A stretch of 64,000 nt of DNA from Bimuria novae-zelandiae CBS 107.79 (Eukaryota > Ascomycota > Dothideomycetes > Pleosporales > Didymosphaeriaceae), in NCBI GenBank assembly GCA_010015655.1, contig ML976688.1, positions 88,636 to 152,635 of the forward strand, read 5' to 3'. How positions within the stretch are numbered: position 1 is the first letter of the stretch; each line of letters opens with the position of its first letter. The position numbers were made by a program, and so were the translations under genes. Below, piece by piece: positions 11,500 through 22,889 of this stretch. The notes beneath the pieces are model-generated. The model was not told the DNA's origin, made no database searches, and saw nothing but the letters and a program-made list of their open reading frames with translations.

Positions 11500-14400
11500 T
11501 ATTAACGTATAACTAATACTTACCGCTTATAAGTATTTTAGTAAAGACCCTAGTAGAGCAGATAAATATTAAGGACTAGGTAGCTAAGATTAAACTATTA
11601 AATAACACACTAAAGAAGAAACTTAACTTATACGTAGCTAACTTAATTATAGAACTTCGCGCGTTAAGCGTAATAGGCATATAAACCTTTAAAAAAGTTT
11701 AAAATAATTTTATAAAGTAGAAGCTTATGCACTTTAAAAATCTTAGCTAACTCTTTTTATAAAAACTAATTACTACCCTGCGGAATAAGGGTATTAGTTT
11801 TAAGAAGGATAAAATAGAGGCTACTACGCTATACAGACTTGCAAAAGAAGAATACGCTTTTAACGTCCTATTATAGTACTATATAGAATTACTATTACTA
11901 GCGCTAGTTCTAACGCCGTAGATTATATCCCCGTACGAATTACCCGCAGACTCGATACTTCCTCCGCAACTAGTATAACCACCTTATGCTAGCCCATCAC
12001 ACAAGAGCACGACCGGGCAGCTACATATCCCTATAGTTATAGCTCCGCACGAGATCCCTTAAAGCCTATACCCACCGCACACGATCTAATCGCCGTACAA
12101 TCCATACTAACTTCCACCTACACGAGAGATTGCAGCGGAGAATCTTGCGCCTGAGAAGGTCGTACAATTCCAGAAGGCCTGGAAGAAGGAAAACAACTAC
12201 ACAGGGCAACCGTACGATATCCTAGCTGATAAGGCGATGGTATTCATTAAGCTTTGCCAACGCCTTGTTATCCATAAGGCTTCGTACGCAAGCATTTTTC
12301 CTAATATCCTTAAAGGGCGTGCGCACATGTTCTACCTTCACAATATTGGCCCAGGACAAACATAGAAGTTACTGTACGAGCAGCTTAGCAATCACTTTAA
12401 TACCAACGTAAACCACAACTAGTATTAGATAGATTAGACAACAATAAGCTTCTTATAAATTAGATAGGAGAACTCTATTAAAACCCCGCATAAAGCTCTA
12501 AAAGTAATAATTAATAAACTTACTCTTATATAAAGAGCCCTTAGCCTATATTTTTAAGGCGAGGTACCTCTTTATACTACTATTATATAAGCATGTTAAG
12601 GATAGCCTAAGCTAGAATAAGCTATATTCTTAATTAAGCCTACGTGCAAGGTATTATTTAGCAATCTCTGTATAGCACTTTAAGTTTTTATTAACTAATA
12701 AAATAATGCGTTTATAAGCGAATCCTAGAATGCATACTACACTAATAGGCGATATAGCTTATTACGTACGCGAGGCTATTAATAACATAAAAAAAGCCTT
12801 AGGGGATATAAAGGATTATTTAAATTATAGTCCTTTACACGACTAAAGAGATACTTTATTTATTATAAAGAAGGATATTAGTTTATAAATTATCCTTACA
12901 CAGATTAATCCCGTATAAAACACTAGTATATTTCTTTATATAAAAATTTTTATAATAAAATTCTAACGCGCAAGGAGGTGAGCCCGTATATTTAAAAATT
13001 TAAAAGTAAACTAAAGTAGGAGGAAGAGGAGTTATATAATAATAATAACTTAAATAAAAAGGAAGGGAAAGAGATTATTAACTATTTTATTATAGTTATA
13101 TTTCTTTACCGCGCGATAGTAGAGGACATCTATAGCCTAAAATTTAAAGGATACGCAGAATAGTTTATCCTTAAAAATTAATATTATATAGTATACTAAG
13201 GTAAACTATAGGACACCAGCGCGGTAAGGATTTCTATTATTAAAAAGTTATAACTTAAAGCCTACCTGCGAGAATTCCCTCGTACAAAAGTAGACTAGAT
13301 ACTAAGTAAGGAGAGTATAAGCTTTAGAGGATAAAGATTAACAGGATTAGTTAGTACTATAAAGATTACTAATTTAATTAGTAACGTAACGTACTATATC
13401 CTAAATACTTTAACACTATTCCTACTATTTTCTATAAATATAGATTAAATAGGTGCGTACTTTAATAACGTACGGAATATAATTATATAAAGTAATAGTA
13501 ATACTATCCTTATTATATAAAAATAGGGTTATCTATTCTTTAACATATAAAAGGAGGAATTAATATCCTTTTTTACTAAATAGGAACTTTAATAGCTATA
13601 TAAGAGATTTAGCTATTTTTATATAAAATAACTTTACATAATACTTAAGCACGCCGGACATAACATTAATCCTTTTATACTTAGGGAGATTAAGAAGTTC
13701 TGCTATATATATTAGCTACACGATCTAGCCCTATAAAAATTTAAATTTACTATTAAGGAAAATTTATACTTTAATTATAAGATAGTAATTAACATTATAT
13801 AAATTAATAACTAAGACGCACTCTACGTAATTAACGTAAATATATTATTTTAAGTAGTAACTTTTTTAAAATAAATATCTGCACGAGACACCTAGGACGC
13901 GCTATATAAGTATTAGATTAATACGTACTAAAGCCTACCTAATTTTATTATATATAACCCTAGTACAAACTTTGCGTCTAAAGACTTCTAGAACCGCGCG
14001 AAGATCGTAGGAGTAACGTGTTAATAAATACTAGTTAAGGCTTACTAGGCTATAGGGAAGATTAAACGCGCGCACGCGCTATTATAACGCGCGTATAATA
14101 TCCTTTATATAAAATTAGATAATTATACGAATAACAAGTTAGTGTTATAAATAGTTATTAAAGCCCTTAACAATATAGCAGGACTAAACGGCCTCGTACC
14201 TATATTACTTATATTTAGAACCTACCTAAGAATTAACATGGATTCTGCACTATCTTCTAATATTATTACGCAAGCTAATACTATATAAAAAGTAATAAAG
14301 ATACTTTAAAGTAAGAGGGCAAAAGTTAATATTAATCGTGTAATTAACACTTAGAATAGCTTAACCTCGCACGAAGTACTAAATCTTCTACTTAGTTTAA

Positions 14401-16450
14401 AAGTAATAATATAGCGTGAGAAGAAAGGATAGCTTAAGCTATATAAAATAAAAGGAATTAAAAACTAGGATATTATTATTAAGCTAGAAAACAGTCTAGT
14501 AAAATTCTAGACTATATAAGTTAAGGTATATTACTATGCAGAGAATAAGGAATAATCTATATAAGACTTGCTAGACCTAGATAAACTAGCTCTTATATAA
14601 AGGGATCCTCTATAAGTATAAAAGAGAAGTTAACCACGCAAGTAATTAGTATTAATAAAGAAAGTAGCTCCGCACGATCTACTAGTAAAAGACATAGTAT
14701 TAAATTTATTTTACAAACTAAATTTAGAGCTAGCGCTATAACTAATTAAAAGAGGACGTAAAAGGCCGCGTAAGAACCCTGTATAAGATATAATATTCCT
14801 TACCTAAAAGGAGAAAAATAACTATACGTTAGTAATTAAACTTTGCGTAGATAGTGTAATTACAATACCTAAAGAACTATTTAAAGAGTTAGACTATATA
14901 GAAATAGAAAGCTTAATTACAGGAGACACTTTTAAGGTGCTTACGTACGATCTATTTATTTATAAGGGATAAATCTTTAACCTTCGCCTTATACGCGAAA
15001 CTAAAGGGAAATTAACACAGCCATACAAAAAATCACGACTTATTTTTATAGGGCATTTAGATAAGGAAAAGAAGGAGATCCTCACACAGTCTCCTAAAAT
15101 TTAAAGAATAAGCCAGAGGCTAATCCTGGCTATTAGCCTATTACTAATAGCTTTGTGCAGTATACACTGTGAGCTACACGATATTACCCAGGCGTACGTA
15201 TAGTTAATAGATAGACTCACACGAACGTTGTTCGCACGACTACTAAGAGAACTCCGTGAGAGTTTTCCTCCCCGCACGATATTTGGAGTTGTGCGGCCAC
15301 TATATGGCGCAGCAGAATCTGGCCTGTATTAGTTTAAGACATATTATAACTACTATAAGGACAAACTTCGCATGGAAACCTCTTTATATAATCCATATCT
15401 ATTCATTACGCACGAAGGCATAACAACGTTTAAAATTATAAGGCTATAAATAGATAATATCCTTAGTATTATTATAACTAATTTTACGCGACGTAAAAAA
15501 AAAAGCTATAAAAGGCCAAGTTCTGCGTAAATCCTAAGGTAATTTTATTATATAAATAGCTTGTAGAATTTAATAGAGGGAAGATCTAGCTTATATAAGA
15601 TAATACTATAATTTTATTAACTTAGAAGGGATAAGCTAGAAACCTCTATATAGTAGACCTAAACGTAGAGGGCGCTATATAGAAGTATATTAAATAGTGC
15701 GCACGAGGTGCTTATATTATATTAATATATTAATCTAAAGTAGTATTTAACTTATTTATTATTACTTAAGCAATATCGCCATCGCACGACAATATTAAGG
15801 CATTAAATATATAAATTTAATAGTAAATTAATAACTAGAATTAAGGACTATTATACGTACTACTTAATTTCTCTCGTACGAAGTTATTTATCTTTATTAA
15901 TAAATTATTCGCGAATAATAAGGACCTAAGTTTATAGCTTAGCTTCCTTATTATTCTTAGGACTAAGTAGCGTACTAGGAACTCGTATAACTTTAAAATT
16001 ATAGGCAATATTATACACTAAAACTCTTCTAAGTGTAAACGCGTTACCCGCTCCGTACTAGCTAGTAAGCTATATAGAATAGTAGGAGGATTTAACTACG
16101 CGAATACACTAAGCACGATAATTAACTAGATTATACGTATACTTAGAATACCTTTAGTACGTCTCGTAATATATACGGATTTAAAATCTTTGTATAAATG
16201 TCTTATAAAGCTTAGTATAATAAACGAGAAGAGGCTTATAATTAATATTATATTAATTTAAGAATTATACGAAAAGAGGGAGATTACAGAAATTAGATAG
16301 ATTAATAGTAAAAATAATTTACTAGATGCCTATATAAAGAAGACGCTAAACTCTACGCTTAAAAAACTAATGTTATATAATTAATAAACTATAAGAGTTA
16401 AAGCGTTAGTTAACAGACTTAAGCCTATATAATTAGGGAAAAGGGTGCTA
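11500..16450 (+). pseudogene. gag-pol of Copia-B, RIP-inactivated with unmutated islands
   Basis: The plus-strand frame has many TAG/TAA. A gag-like block is well preserved at about 12120-12410 (EKVVQFQKAWKKENNYTG, ADKAMVFIKLCQRLV, GRAHMFYLHNIGPGQT). The pre-integrase part follows near 13215-13420 (DTSAVRISIIKKL, LTGLVSTIKITN), then the integrase His/Cys region (HKRF/YKRF, about 13600) and core. RT begins near 15000 (KSRLIFIGHLDKEKKEILTQSP) and includes ELHDITQAYV (about 15170) and VRPLYGAAESGLYWFKTYY in slightly mutated form. RNase H is near 15880-16200 (FANN-x-DLS, VIYTDLKSLYKCL). The RNase H after RT without a following integrase fits Ty1/copia. Confidence 0.82.
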
Positions 16451-16532
16451 TAAAGTAAACGCTTCCTACGCGCAGGATAAAATAGGGTAAAAATTAGTAA
16501 GGTCTATATAAAAAAAAAAGAAAGGTTACTAG

Positions 16533-16763
16533 TGTCTAAATAGTAGTAGTTACGTAGACTAAATGCACACGGATCTCTATGCGTAAGATCTAGAAGGGTA
16601 CGGATCTCCGTGCATAAAGACTAGGAATATATTAACCCTTTCCTTCGTACAATAGACAGATAGAAGTAATTAACACTAGTTACCTCCCCCCCCCGGTACG
16701 ATGTTTGCATTGTGTAAACCTTTCTGCGTCGTACGCAATTGCTAGCAGAGAGTCCATTTAACA
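16533..16763 (+). repeat. 3' LTR of Copia-B
   Basis: 231 bp starting TGTCTAAATAGTAGTAG. It carries C9 where the 5' LTR has the gap. A minus-strand open frame over 16621-16851 is only a shadow of the LTR. Confidence 0.9.
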
Positions 16764-19742
16764 TAAATAAATAAAATAAAGTCTCTAATGTAGAATTTAA
16801 GGTTCCAGAGACACTAGAAGAAACGGAATAAAGGATAGTACTAAAATACAAAGTCCTCTTCTAGCTACTAGGAGAAAAGTGCTAGGTATATAATAGCCAG
16901 ATATATATACCCTAAGAATGCACGCAAAAAATTAAACTTATAAAACTAAAAGCTATAATAATTTATAAGTTTACTATAAAGTACTAAGGAAATGTACTAG
17001 TACTAGGATAGTAGATTAAGATTTAAAAATAATATAAAAGGGTAGCCTAGTTCCTTTATAATATAAAGGACTGCTAACTACATTAGATAAAAAAAGTATA
17101 AGTGGTAATATTGCTAAGAAACCCTAACTATAAGTTTATTAATAACTATAAACTAATTAAAAAGTACTATAAATGTTTTACTGATAAATGGTCGCGATAC
17201 TATAAGGAATTAAGATAGTAGAAGTACTTTATTAATAAATACTAAATGTATAAAGCACATAAAAGAGCTGTAGGCTAGTACTCTAAAGGTATAAATATAG
17301 GAATAATAGTAACTATAGAAAACTAATAAATGGAGGGCACGAGTCCTAATTACCTATAATAAATTAGATAGCTAGATTGTAACAGGGATTACCTAGCACA
17401 CCTATATTAAAAAGAATAAATAGTAGTATTAAAAATAATACTACTATATTAAGATCTAACATCTTAGGAATGTCTAGTTGCAGGATGCAGACAATATAAG
17501 AAACCTTAAAAAGAAGAAGAGGTCTTATAAATTAAGGATACTAAGAGCACCTATAAAGCACTCTACTAAAAGTAATAAAAAAAAGACTAAAACTAACACT
17601 AGCATAGAAGAAGCTATAAAAACCTAGAATAAGGAAGTAAAGGCTTCTTAGAACCTTACTATGTAGACTAATAATAAATTAGAAAACTAGGGCGTCACCA
17701 GACAAAAGATATTACTAGTAGAGGCGCGACTATAAAGGTAAAAAAGATAGAAATAGGTATAAATAACCTGCAACTAACTAAAGAAGTTATAATTAGTAGT
17801 GACTAAGTAATAGTGCTGATAGACCCTAAAGCTTCTAGATATCTAATATCTCCTAAAATAGTAAAAAAATATAACCTGCCTTATAAAAATAAGTAAACGC
17901 TAGTATAAGTAAAAAGAGTAGATAAGACGTTATCCTAAGGATATAGCAAAAGCTAGTTACGTCTTAAAATAAGGCTATTACCTATTAGTCTAGATAGGTT
18001 CTAGAGCTAATATAGCTTCACGATAATAGATCTTAGAAGCTTAAAAGTCATTATTTATTATAATTAGCTTCTTAAATATAACCCTATTATTAATTAGTAG
18101 AAGAAAACGCTACTTAGCTAAAAACCTATACTGAAGGTTACTAATATATAAAAAATATAAAAAGTATAGTTATTAACCCTAGATGCCGTAGTAGGACGAG
18201 TTAAAAAATAGACTAAATAATCTTTAGCTACTAAAATTACGAGAGTTATAAAAGAAAATCTAGGCTAAGTAAGACTAATTTAGGTATAATACTTAGGCCT
18301 TAAGGTAAAGATAAACGTTATAATATTTTACTAGAATACTAGGAGTATGCGAAACTCATTAAAGAAATTAAAAGAGAAGAACTACTAAAATACTAAAAAT
18401 AAAATTATAAAATACCTTTCGTAAAGGGTATAAACCTTTGCATAGAATAACTACGACTAATATCTGTAGACTAAGAAAAGGACGTATAGAATTACTTAAG
18501 GAAAAACTTAGTAAAATAGTATATCTAAGAAAGTTAAAGCCTAGTAGCTTTTTTATACTTTAATTACCTAAGAAAAATAGCAAACTGTAACTATATATAG
18601 ACTATAAATAACTAAATAAGGGCATAATTAAGAACTAGTACCTAATACCTTAATTATAAATCTTATAGATAGGCTTTAAGAAGCTAAGTAGTTTATAAAG
18701 TGTAATATGCGTAATAGTTATTACCGCATATAAATAACTAAAGGACACAAGTAGAAAACTGCGTTTAGGATCGAATATAGCCTATATAAGTACTAAGTAA
18801 TACCCTTTAGACTAATAAACGCGTCTGTAATATTTTAGACACTAATTAATAAAGCGTTATTTAAATACCTGGATATATTTTATTCGACTAAAACGCTTAA
18901 GAAACATTTATAATACATAAAGAAAGTACTTATAAAAATAAAAAAGTATTACCTACTCCTTTATTTAAAAAAGATTAAGGTTTTACGTTATAGAAATAGA
19001 GTACTTAGGATTTATTATCTTAAGGGAAGGTATAGCTATGAATTTTAAAAAGATAGCTATTATTTAAGATTAGCTAGTTATTAAGTTAGTAAAAGATATC
19101 TAGTTTGTCTTAATGTTTACTAACTTCTACTAAAAGTTCGTTAAGGACTACTCTAAGACCACTATACCATTGACAAATCTTACGAAGGAAGAAGACAGAG
19201 AAAGCACCTAGCCCCTTACTAGAAAACTATTAGAGACATTTAGAGAACTGCAGAAAAAGTTCCTTGTAGGACCTCTCCTCTAAATACATAACTTAAAGAA
19301 ACCTATAAAAGTAGAAATAAACGCATTAGACTACGCGCTAGGAGCGATACTCTTATAATAAAATAAAAAAATAAAATAAAGACTAGTATTCTTTTATTTA
19401 AGTAATTTCTTAGGAGCAGAACTTAACTATAATATTTATAATAAGGAACTACTTAAGATAGTAAACGCTTTCAAATAATAAGAATCTTGGATTACTAAAG
19501 TATACTTTAAAATAAAGGTATAAATAGACTATAAGATCCTTACTAGCCTTATAATAATAAAGAAGTTTTACTAATAGTAGGTATAATAGGTAGAATCCCT
19601 AGTAAATTTTTACTTTATAATATACTATTAACATAGAACCTTTAATAGCATTGCAGGCGCTTTAAGCAGAAGATTAGACCTAATAAACAATAAACTAGAC
19701 CTATATAATGCGATATTACGTACGAGAGATAATAAGACTATT
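16764..19742 (+). pseudogene. Gypsy-1 gag end, protease, reverse transcriptase and RNase H
   Basis: Resumes gag after Copia-B (SNVEFKVPETLEETE). A protease motif is at 17815-17890 (V-L-I-D-P-K-A-S-R-Y-L-I-S; the Gypsy-B copy has D-P-G-A). RT follows from about 18480 (LRKLKPSSFF, LYIDYK-x-LN) and loses catalytic residues by RIP; RNase H is near 19310-19480 (KVEIDALDYALGAILL, FKA-x-SWITK region). Alignment with Gypsy-B and -E supports the frame. Many TAG/TAA stops; non-functional. At 19742 it is interrupted by a solo LTR between RNase H and integrase. Confidence 0.82.
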
Positions 19743-19947
19743 TGTCGGTTGACCGGGGTTCATGAACGATGTACGCCCGAAGGCGTATACAAAGGGTTGA
19801 GCAGACACGTAGATTGGTTCTGTAATGGTTGCTACCTCTCATCTCAGCTGAGATGAGAGGTTATAACCTCCTGCCAAGCCCTGCACGGATGTCACATGGG
19901 GTAAGCTCATGTGACTCCGCACAAGGCTAGGAATCTACGTACGGACA
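19743..19947 (+). mobile_element. Solo LTR, not RIP-mutated, with a 28-bp palindrome
   Basis: A 205-bp GC-balanced block with TG...CA ends (TGTCGG...GGACA) and a perfect 5-bp target duplication CTATT (19738-19742 and 19948-19952). The empty site is visible by comparison with Gypsy-E (minus, near 37200), which reads ...ACTATTAAATATAA without the block. The centre holds a perfect 28-bp palindrome (ACCTCTCATCTCAG and its complement). It has no coding capacity. It is either the product of recombination between two LTRs of a longer element or a very short non-autonomous element. Lack of RIP suggests late arrival or single-copy status. Confidence 0.85.
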
Positions 19948-21430
19948 CTATTAAATATAATTAGCTAATAATTAAAGTCCGCGTCGCTAGTCTACGTTAT
20001 ACTAGACTAGAGGTATATAATTTCTAGAATTATAGATACCTTACTATAGACTAACAAGAGGAGTATAACCTATTTTAAAATGGACTTAATAAAACGCGTT
20101 GAGACCACTAAAGTAGAATCTTAGTAAAACTAGGATATAAAGAAATCTTAATTAAGAAACTATATAAATTAAGAAAATAGGAATACCTAGATATTAAAGA
20201 GATAACGCGCTAAATTGCGAATAAATATACTATTTTTAGACTTAAATAAGTAGTAACACGGGTCCTTAGTAACTATTTAGCATGCTATAAAAATAAGCTA
20301 AAACGATATAAGTTTTATAAACTACTATGACCGCTGCAAACAGCTAAAAGACTATAATAAAGTATAATAATAGACTTTATCGTAAAATAACCAAAGTTAC
20401 TATAGCTAGGAACGAAACGAATATGGAATACTATTATAGTAATAGTAGATTATTAAACTAAAGTAGCTAAGTTTAGACTTATAAAGAATCTATAATAGTA
20501 AAGGAGCTAGCTTATAAGATAGACAACGTAGTGTTTATAGAATACAGACTACTAAAAGAATTTATTATAAATAGGAATAAACTCTTTACGTCTAAATATT
20601 AGGACACCCTTTATAGTAGCTTTAGGCATTAATAGGACGCTCTTAATAAATTTTTATCCCTAGACTAATAAATAGATAGAACGTACGATTTAAACTCAAA
20701 AGCAGTATCTATAATTCTACGTTAATAAGTAATAAGATAACTAGGTAAAGTTACTACTAATAGCCTAGCTAGCGTATAATAGCGCAAGGTTAGGCACAAT
20801 ATAGTACTTTCTATATTATATAAATTACAGATATAAGCTAACGACTTATTATGCTCTAAAAGATGTAGAAAGTATTTCTATAAGAGCCTAAAATATAACT
20901 TAAAGAATAAAGGAACTTTATAACGTCCTATAGAAAAGAATTACCTAAAAAGCCCTTATAGTATCTAAAACCGCTAATAAGTAAAAGATTAAGAGACTAA
21001 CTTGTAAGAGGGGGATAGAGTTTTCTTATTATAAAAAGAATTTAAGGATTAGATAACCTAGCAGAAAACTAAATTATCTCTAAATAGGTCCTTTTAAGGT
21101 ATAAGAAACTAAGGGACCAGTTATAACTAAGTTAATTCTGCTACTAAGTATAAAGATATATCCTATATTTTATAAATTACTTTTAGAACTAGTACCCCTA
21201 GACGCTCCAGTTAAGACCTAGTTAAATCTAGAAGATAATAAGTACAAGGCTAAGGTAATTAAGGATCTAAAGATAGACTAAGGTTAGCCTAAATATTTAG
21301 TTATGTAGAAGGGATAGTTAGAATAGTATAATACCTAGAAGCTAGAGAAAAATCTTATAAAATATAAAGGATTAGTAATAAATTATTACTAATAATATCC
21401 TTAGACAGGAAATTAGCCAGGAAGGAAGAA
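19948..21430 (+). pseudogene. Gypsy-1 integrase and chromodomain-like C-terminus
   Basis: After the solo LTR the frame continues with the integrase N-terminal zinc-binding region (ACYKNKLKRYKFYKLL block near 20280, HHCC Cys partly mutated), PLQTAKR, the catalytic core (SIIIDFIVK near 20365, WNTIIVIVDY near 20430) and YLAYNSARLGT-like sequence near 20765. At the end, PKYLVMxKGx... (about 21290-21410) with the spacing of a chromodomain and the closing PGRKKY/PGRKEE words typical of chromoviral gypsy elements, which in relatives guide insertion to certain chromatin. Stops of the RIP type throughout. Confidence 0.78.
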
Positions 21431-21439
21431 ATATTAAAG

Positions 21440-22232
21440 ATAAAAAAGAATTAGCCTATAATTAGCTTAATTTAGCTCTTAGAGGTGCAAGTTATAATAG
21501 TTCGCGAATATTAGTAGTAACTATACCCTTTAGATTCTCTTTCTCCTTCTCTTTCCCTAAGGCTTCTATTACATTAGCAACACGAAGATCGTGCTAAGCG
21601 TAGCTATGCTCCTTCTCTTCTACCTTAGCTAGTTTATAATAGAGACAGGCAGTTATTAAGGCTAGGCAAGCTAACTCTTTAGTAGTTAGAGCTTAATGTT
21701 TTTTAATTATAAGTAACTTTAAGCGCTTTTTACGCTTTTTTTTTTTTTTTTTACGTTCTTAATCTTTCTTAGTAATCTACAAACTGTACAGAGTATAAAT
21801 AGAAACACAACCTATACACTCTTTAGAGGTAGTATTTATAAAGCATCGTAGCTTTATTCTTTAATAATACTTACAACTAGATATTATCTTAAGCTTTTAA
21901 GATTCTACTTTATCTGCATAGGTGCGACGAGTAGTAATAAATAAATAAAAAGCTTTTAATATTGTGACGGCCTGGTACACTATCAGGTCACATAATCTCG
22001 CGCCTAAGCGCGACTGCCTCACGCCCCAGAGCGACTACTTACCACACCTAGGGCGACTACCTGCGCAGATGGGATCCAAAGGGTTATTCCACGCCAAATG
22101 GCAGCGCACAAAAGCGCCGCGGGCCTATATACCTATAGTCTCTTCATCTTAGTGTAGCTGAAATAGAGCCAACTTACCTCATATACTCTCACGATGAAGG
22201 AGCCCGTGCCTGTCCTCATAAATATAATTAGT
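21440..22232 (-). pseudogene. Extra antisense ORF of Gypsy-1: cysteine cluster plus coiled coil
   Basis: Reads on the minus strand, opposite to gag-pol, between the chromodomain and the 3' LTR. Homologous ORFs lie at the same place in Gypsy-B (40295-40730) and Gypsy-E (29418-29830). The mutated start (ATG to ATA) lies near 22226, followed at once by an inserted solo LTR; the frame resumes at 21962. Conserved words: LKAFYLFITTRR, ADKVES. Then C-x2-Y-x6-C-x8-C-x2-C-x6-Y, which becomes the C-x2-C-x6-C-x8-C-x2-C-x6-C of a Zn(II)2Cys6 cluster if the two Tyr are RIP products of Cys. A Lys/Glu-rich stretch follows (21745-21460), interrupted by a T run. Function unknown; a DNA- or RNA-binding role is an inference. 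Confidence 0.65.
21963..22220 (+). mobile_element. Solo LTR, lightly mutated, family 2
   Basis: A 258-bp block (TGTGACGGCCTGG...GTCCTCATA) flanked by the 5-bp duplication AATAT (21958-21962 and 22221-22225). GC-rich compared with both sides. Its last 100 bp share a 36-bp identical core (from TCTTAGTGTAGCTGAAATAG) with the block ending at 26613, which defines a repeat family. The open frame inside it is not credible as a gene. It splits the antisense ORF of Gypsy-1 right after its start. Confidence 0.85.
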
Positions 22233-22376
22233 AAGGTAAGGGAAATTAAGGGGAGGCTATGACTTACCTTAGGACGTAAAGATATATACTTTTATAAAAA
22301 TTAAAATTTACGCGCTAATAGTATAGTAATATAATAAAATAAAATATTAGGATAATAGCGATAGGAGGTGGAATAG

Positions 22377-22889
22377 TATTATAATTATAAATCATATAAA
22401 AATAAAGGAATAAGATAATTCTACTAAAAAAGTTATTATTAGTAGAATAATTATGTTAAAGGAATATATAGAGGTGCGGGGTAGCTTAAGTTAGTAATTA
22501 CGTAATATAGTTTTATATAAGCGAGAAGTCCTGTATAAGGGTTAGGACTATAGTAAGTCTTAGGGACTACCTTTAGGAGGAAGGTCTTAGTAATACTATA
22601 AAGATAATTTAAATAATAGTAACAGATAGGATAAATAGTATATAGTCTAATAATTTCTTTATAGCCTTTCTACTCCTTATAGTTAACTTTCTTAATACTA
22701 CAAGTATATTTCCTATAATAGATTAGTAAATCTCTTAGTTATTCTATAGTATATTATAAAATTAGAGTATTTATAACTAACCCTATTATTATCCCTAGCT
22801 CTTAACTACTAAATATCTATAAGGTGCTTATCCTCAATCTATCCTCTCCTAACCTGGAACAGGCTTAGATACGTATAGTCCTTGTAATA
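22377..22889 (+). repeat. 3' LTR of Gypsy-1
   Basis: 513 bp, complementary to the LTRs of Gypsy-B (515 bp). It starts TATTATAATTATAAATC, the mutated form of TGTTACGATCACGAA, and ends CTTGTAATA. It is preceded by the polypurine tract GATAGGAGGTGGAATAG. Heavily RIP-mutated. Confidence 0.85.

Larger units (their letters stand above)
10869..16763 (+). mobile_element. Copia-B: Ty1/copia retrotransposon, RIP-mutated
   Basis: About 5.9 kb with LTRs at 10869-11113 and 16533-16763. Both LTRs contain CACACGGATCTC, CGTGCATAAAGACTAGG and TCGTACGCAATT and end ATTTAACA. The flanks are AAAT repeats on both sides, so the target duplication cannot be separated from the microsatellite. Domains run gag, integrase, RT, RNase H (copia order), and the sequence is clearly a different family from Copia-A and Copia-C. 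Inserted in Gypsy-1 directly next to DNA-2. Confidence 0.88.
2858..22889 (+). mobile_element. Gypsy-1: Ty3/gypsy retrotransposon, RIP-mutated and multiply interrupted
   Basis: Plus-strand LTR retrotransposon. Visible parts are gag (2858-3680), protease-RT-RNase H (16764-19742), integrase and chromodomain-like end (19948-21430), an antisense ORF (21440-22232), a polypurine tract (GATAGGAGGTGGAATAG, ending 22376) and the 3' LTR (22377-22889). The 5' LTR is not in the window. Gene order RT-RNase H-integrase identifies Ty3/gypsy. It is nearly collinear with Gypsy-B on the other strand. Insertions within it: DNA-1, DNA-2 with Copia-A, Copia-B, and two solo LTRs. It is itself inserted in a pogo-like transposase whose C-terminal part starts at 22890. 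Confidence 0.85.
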
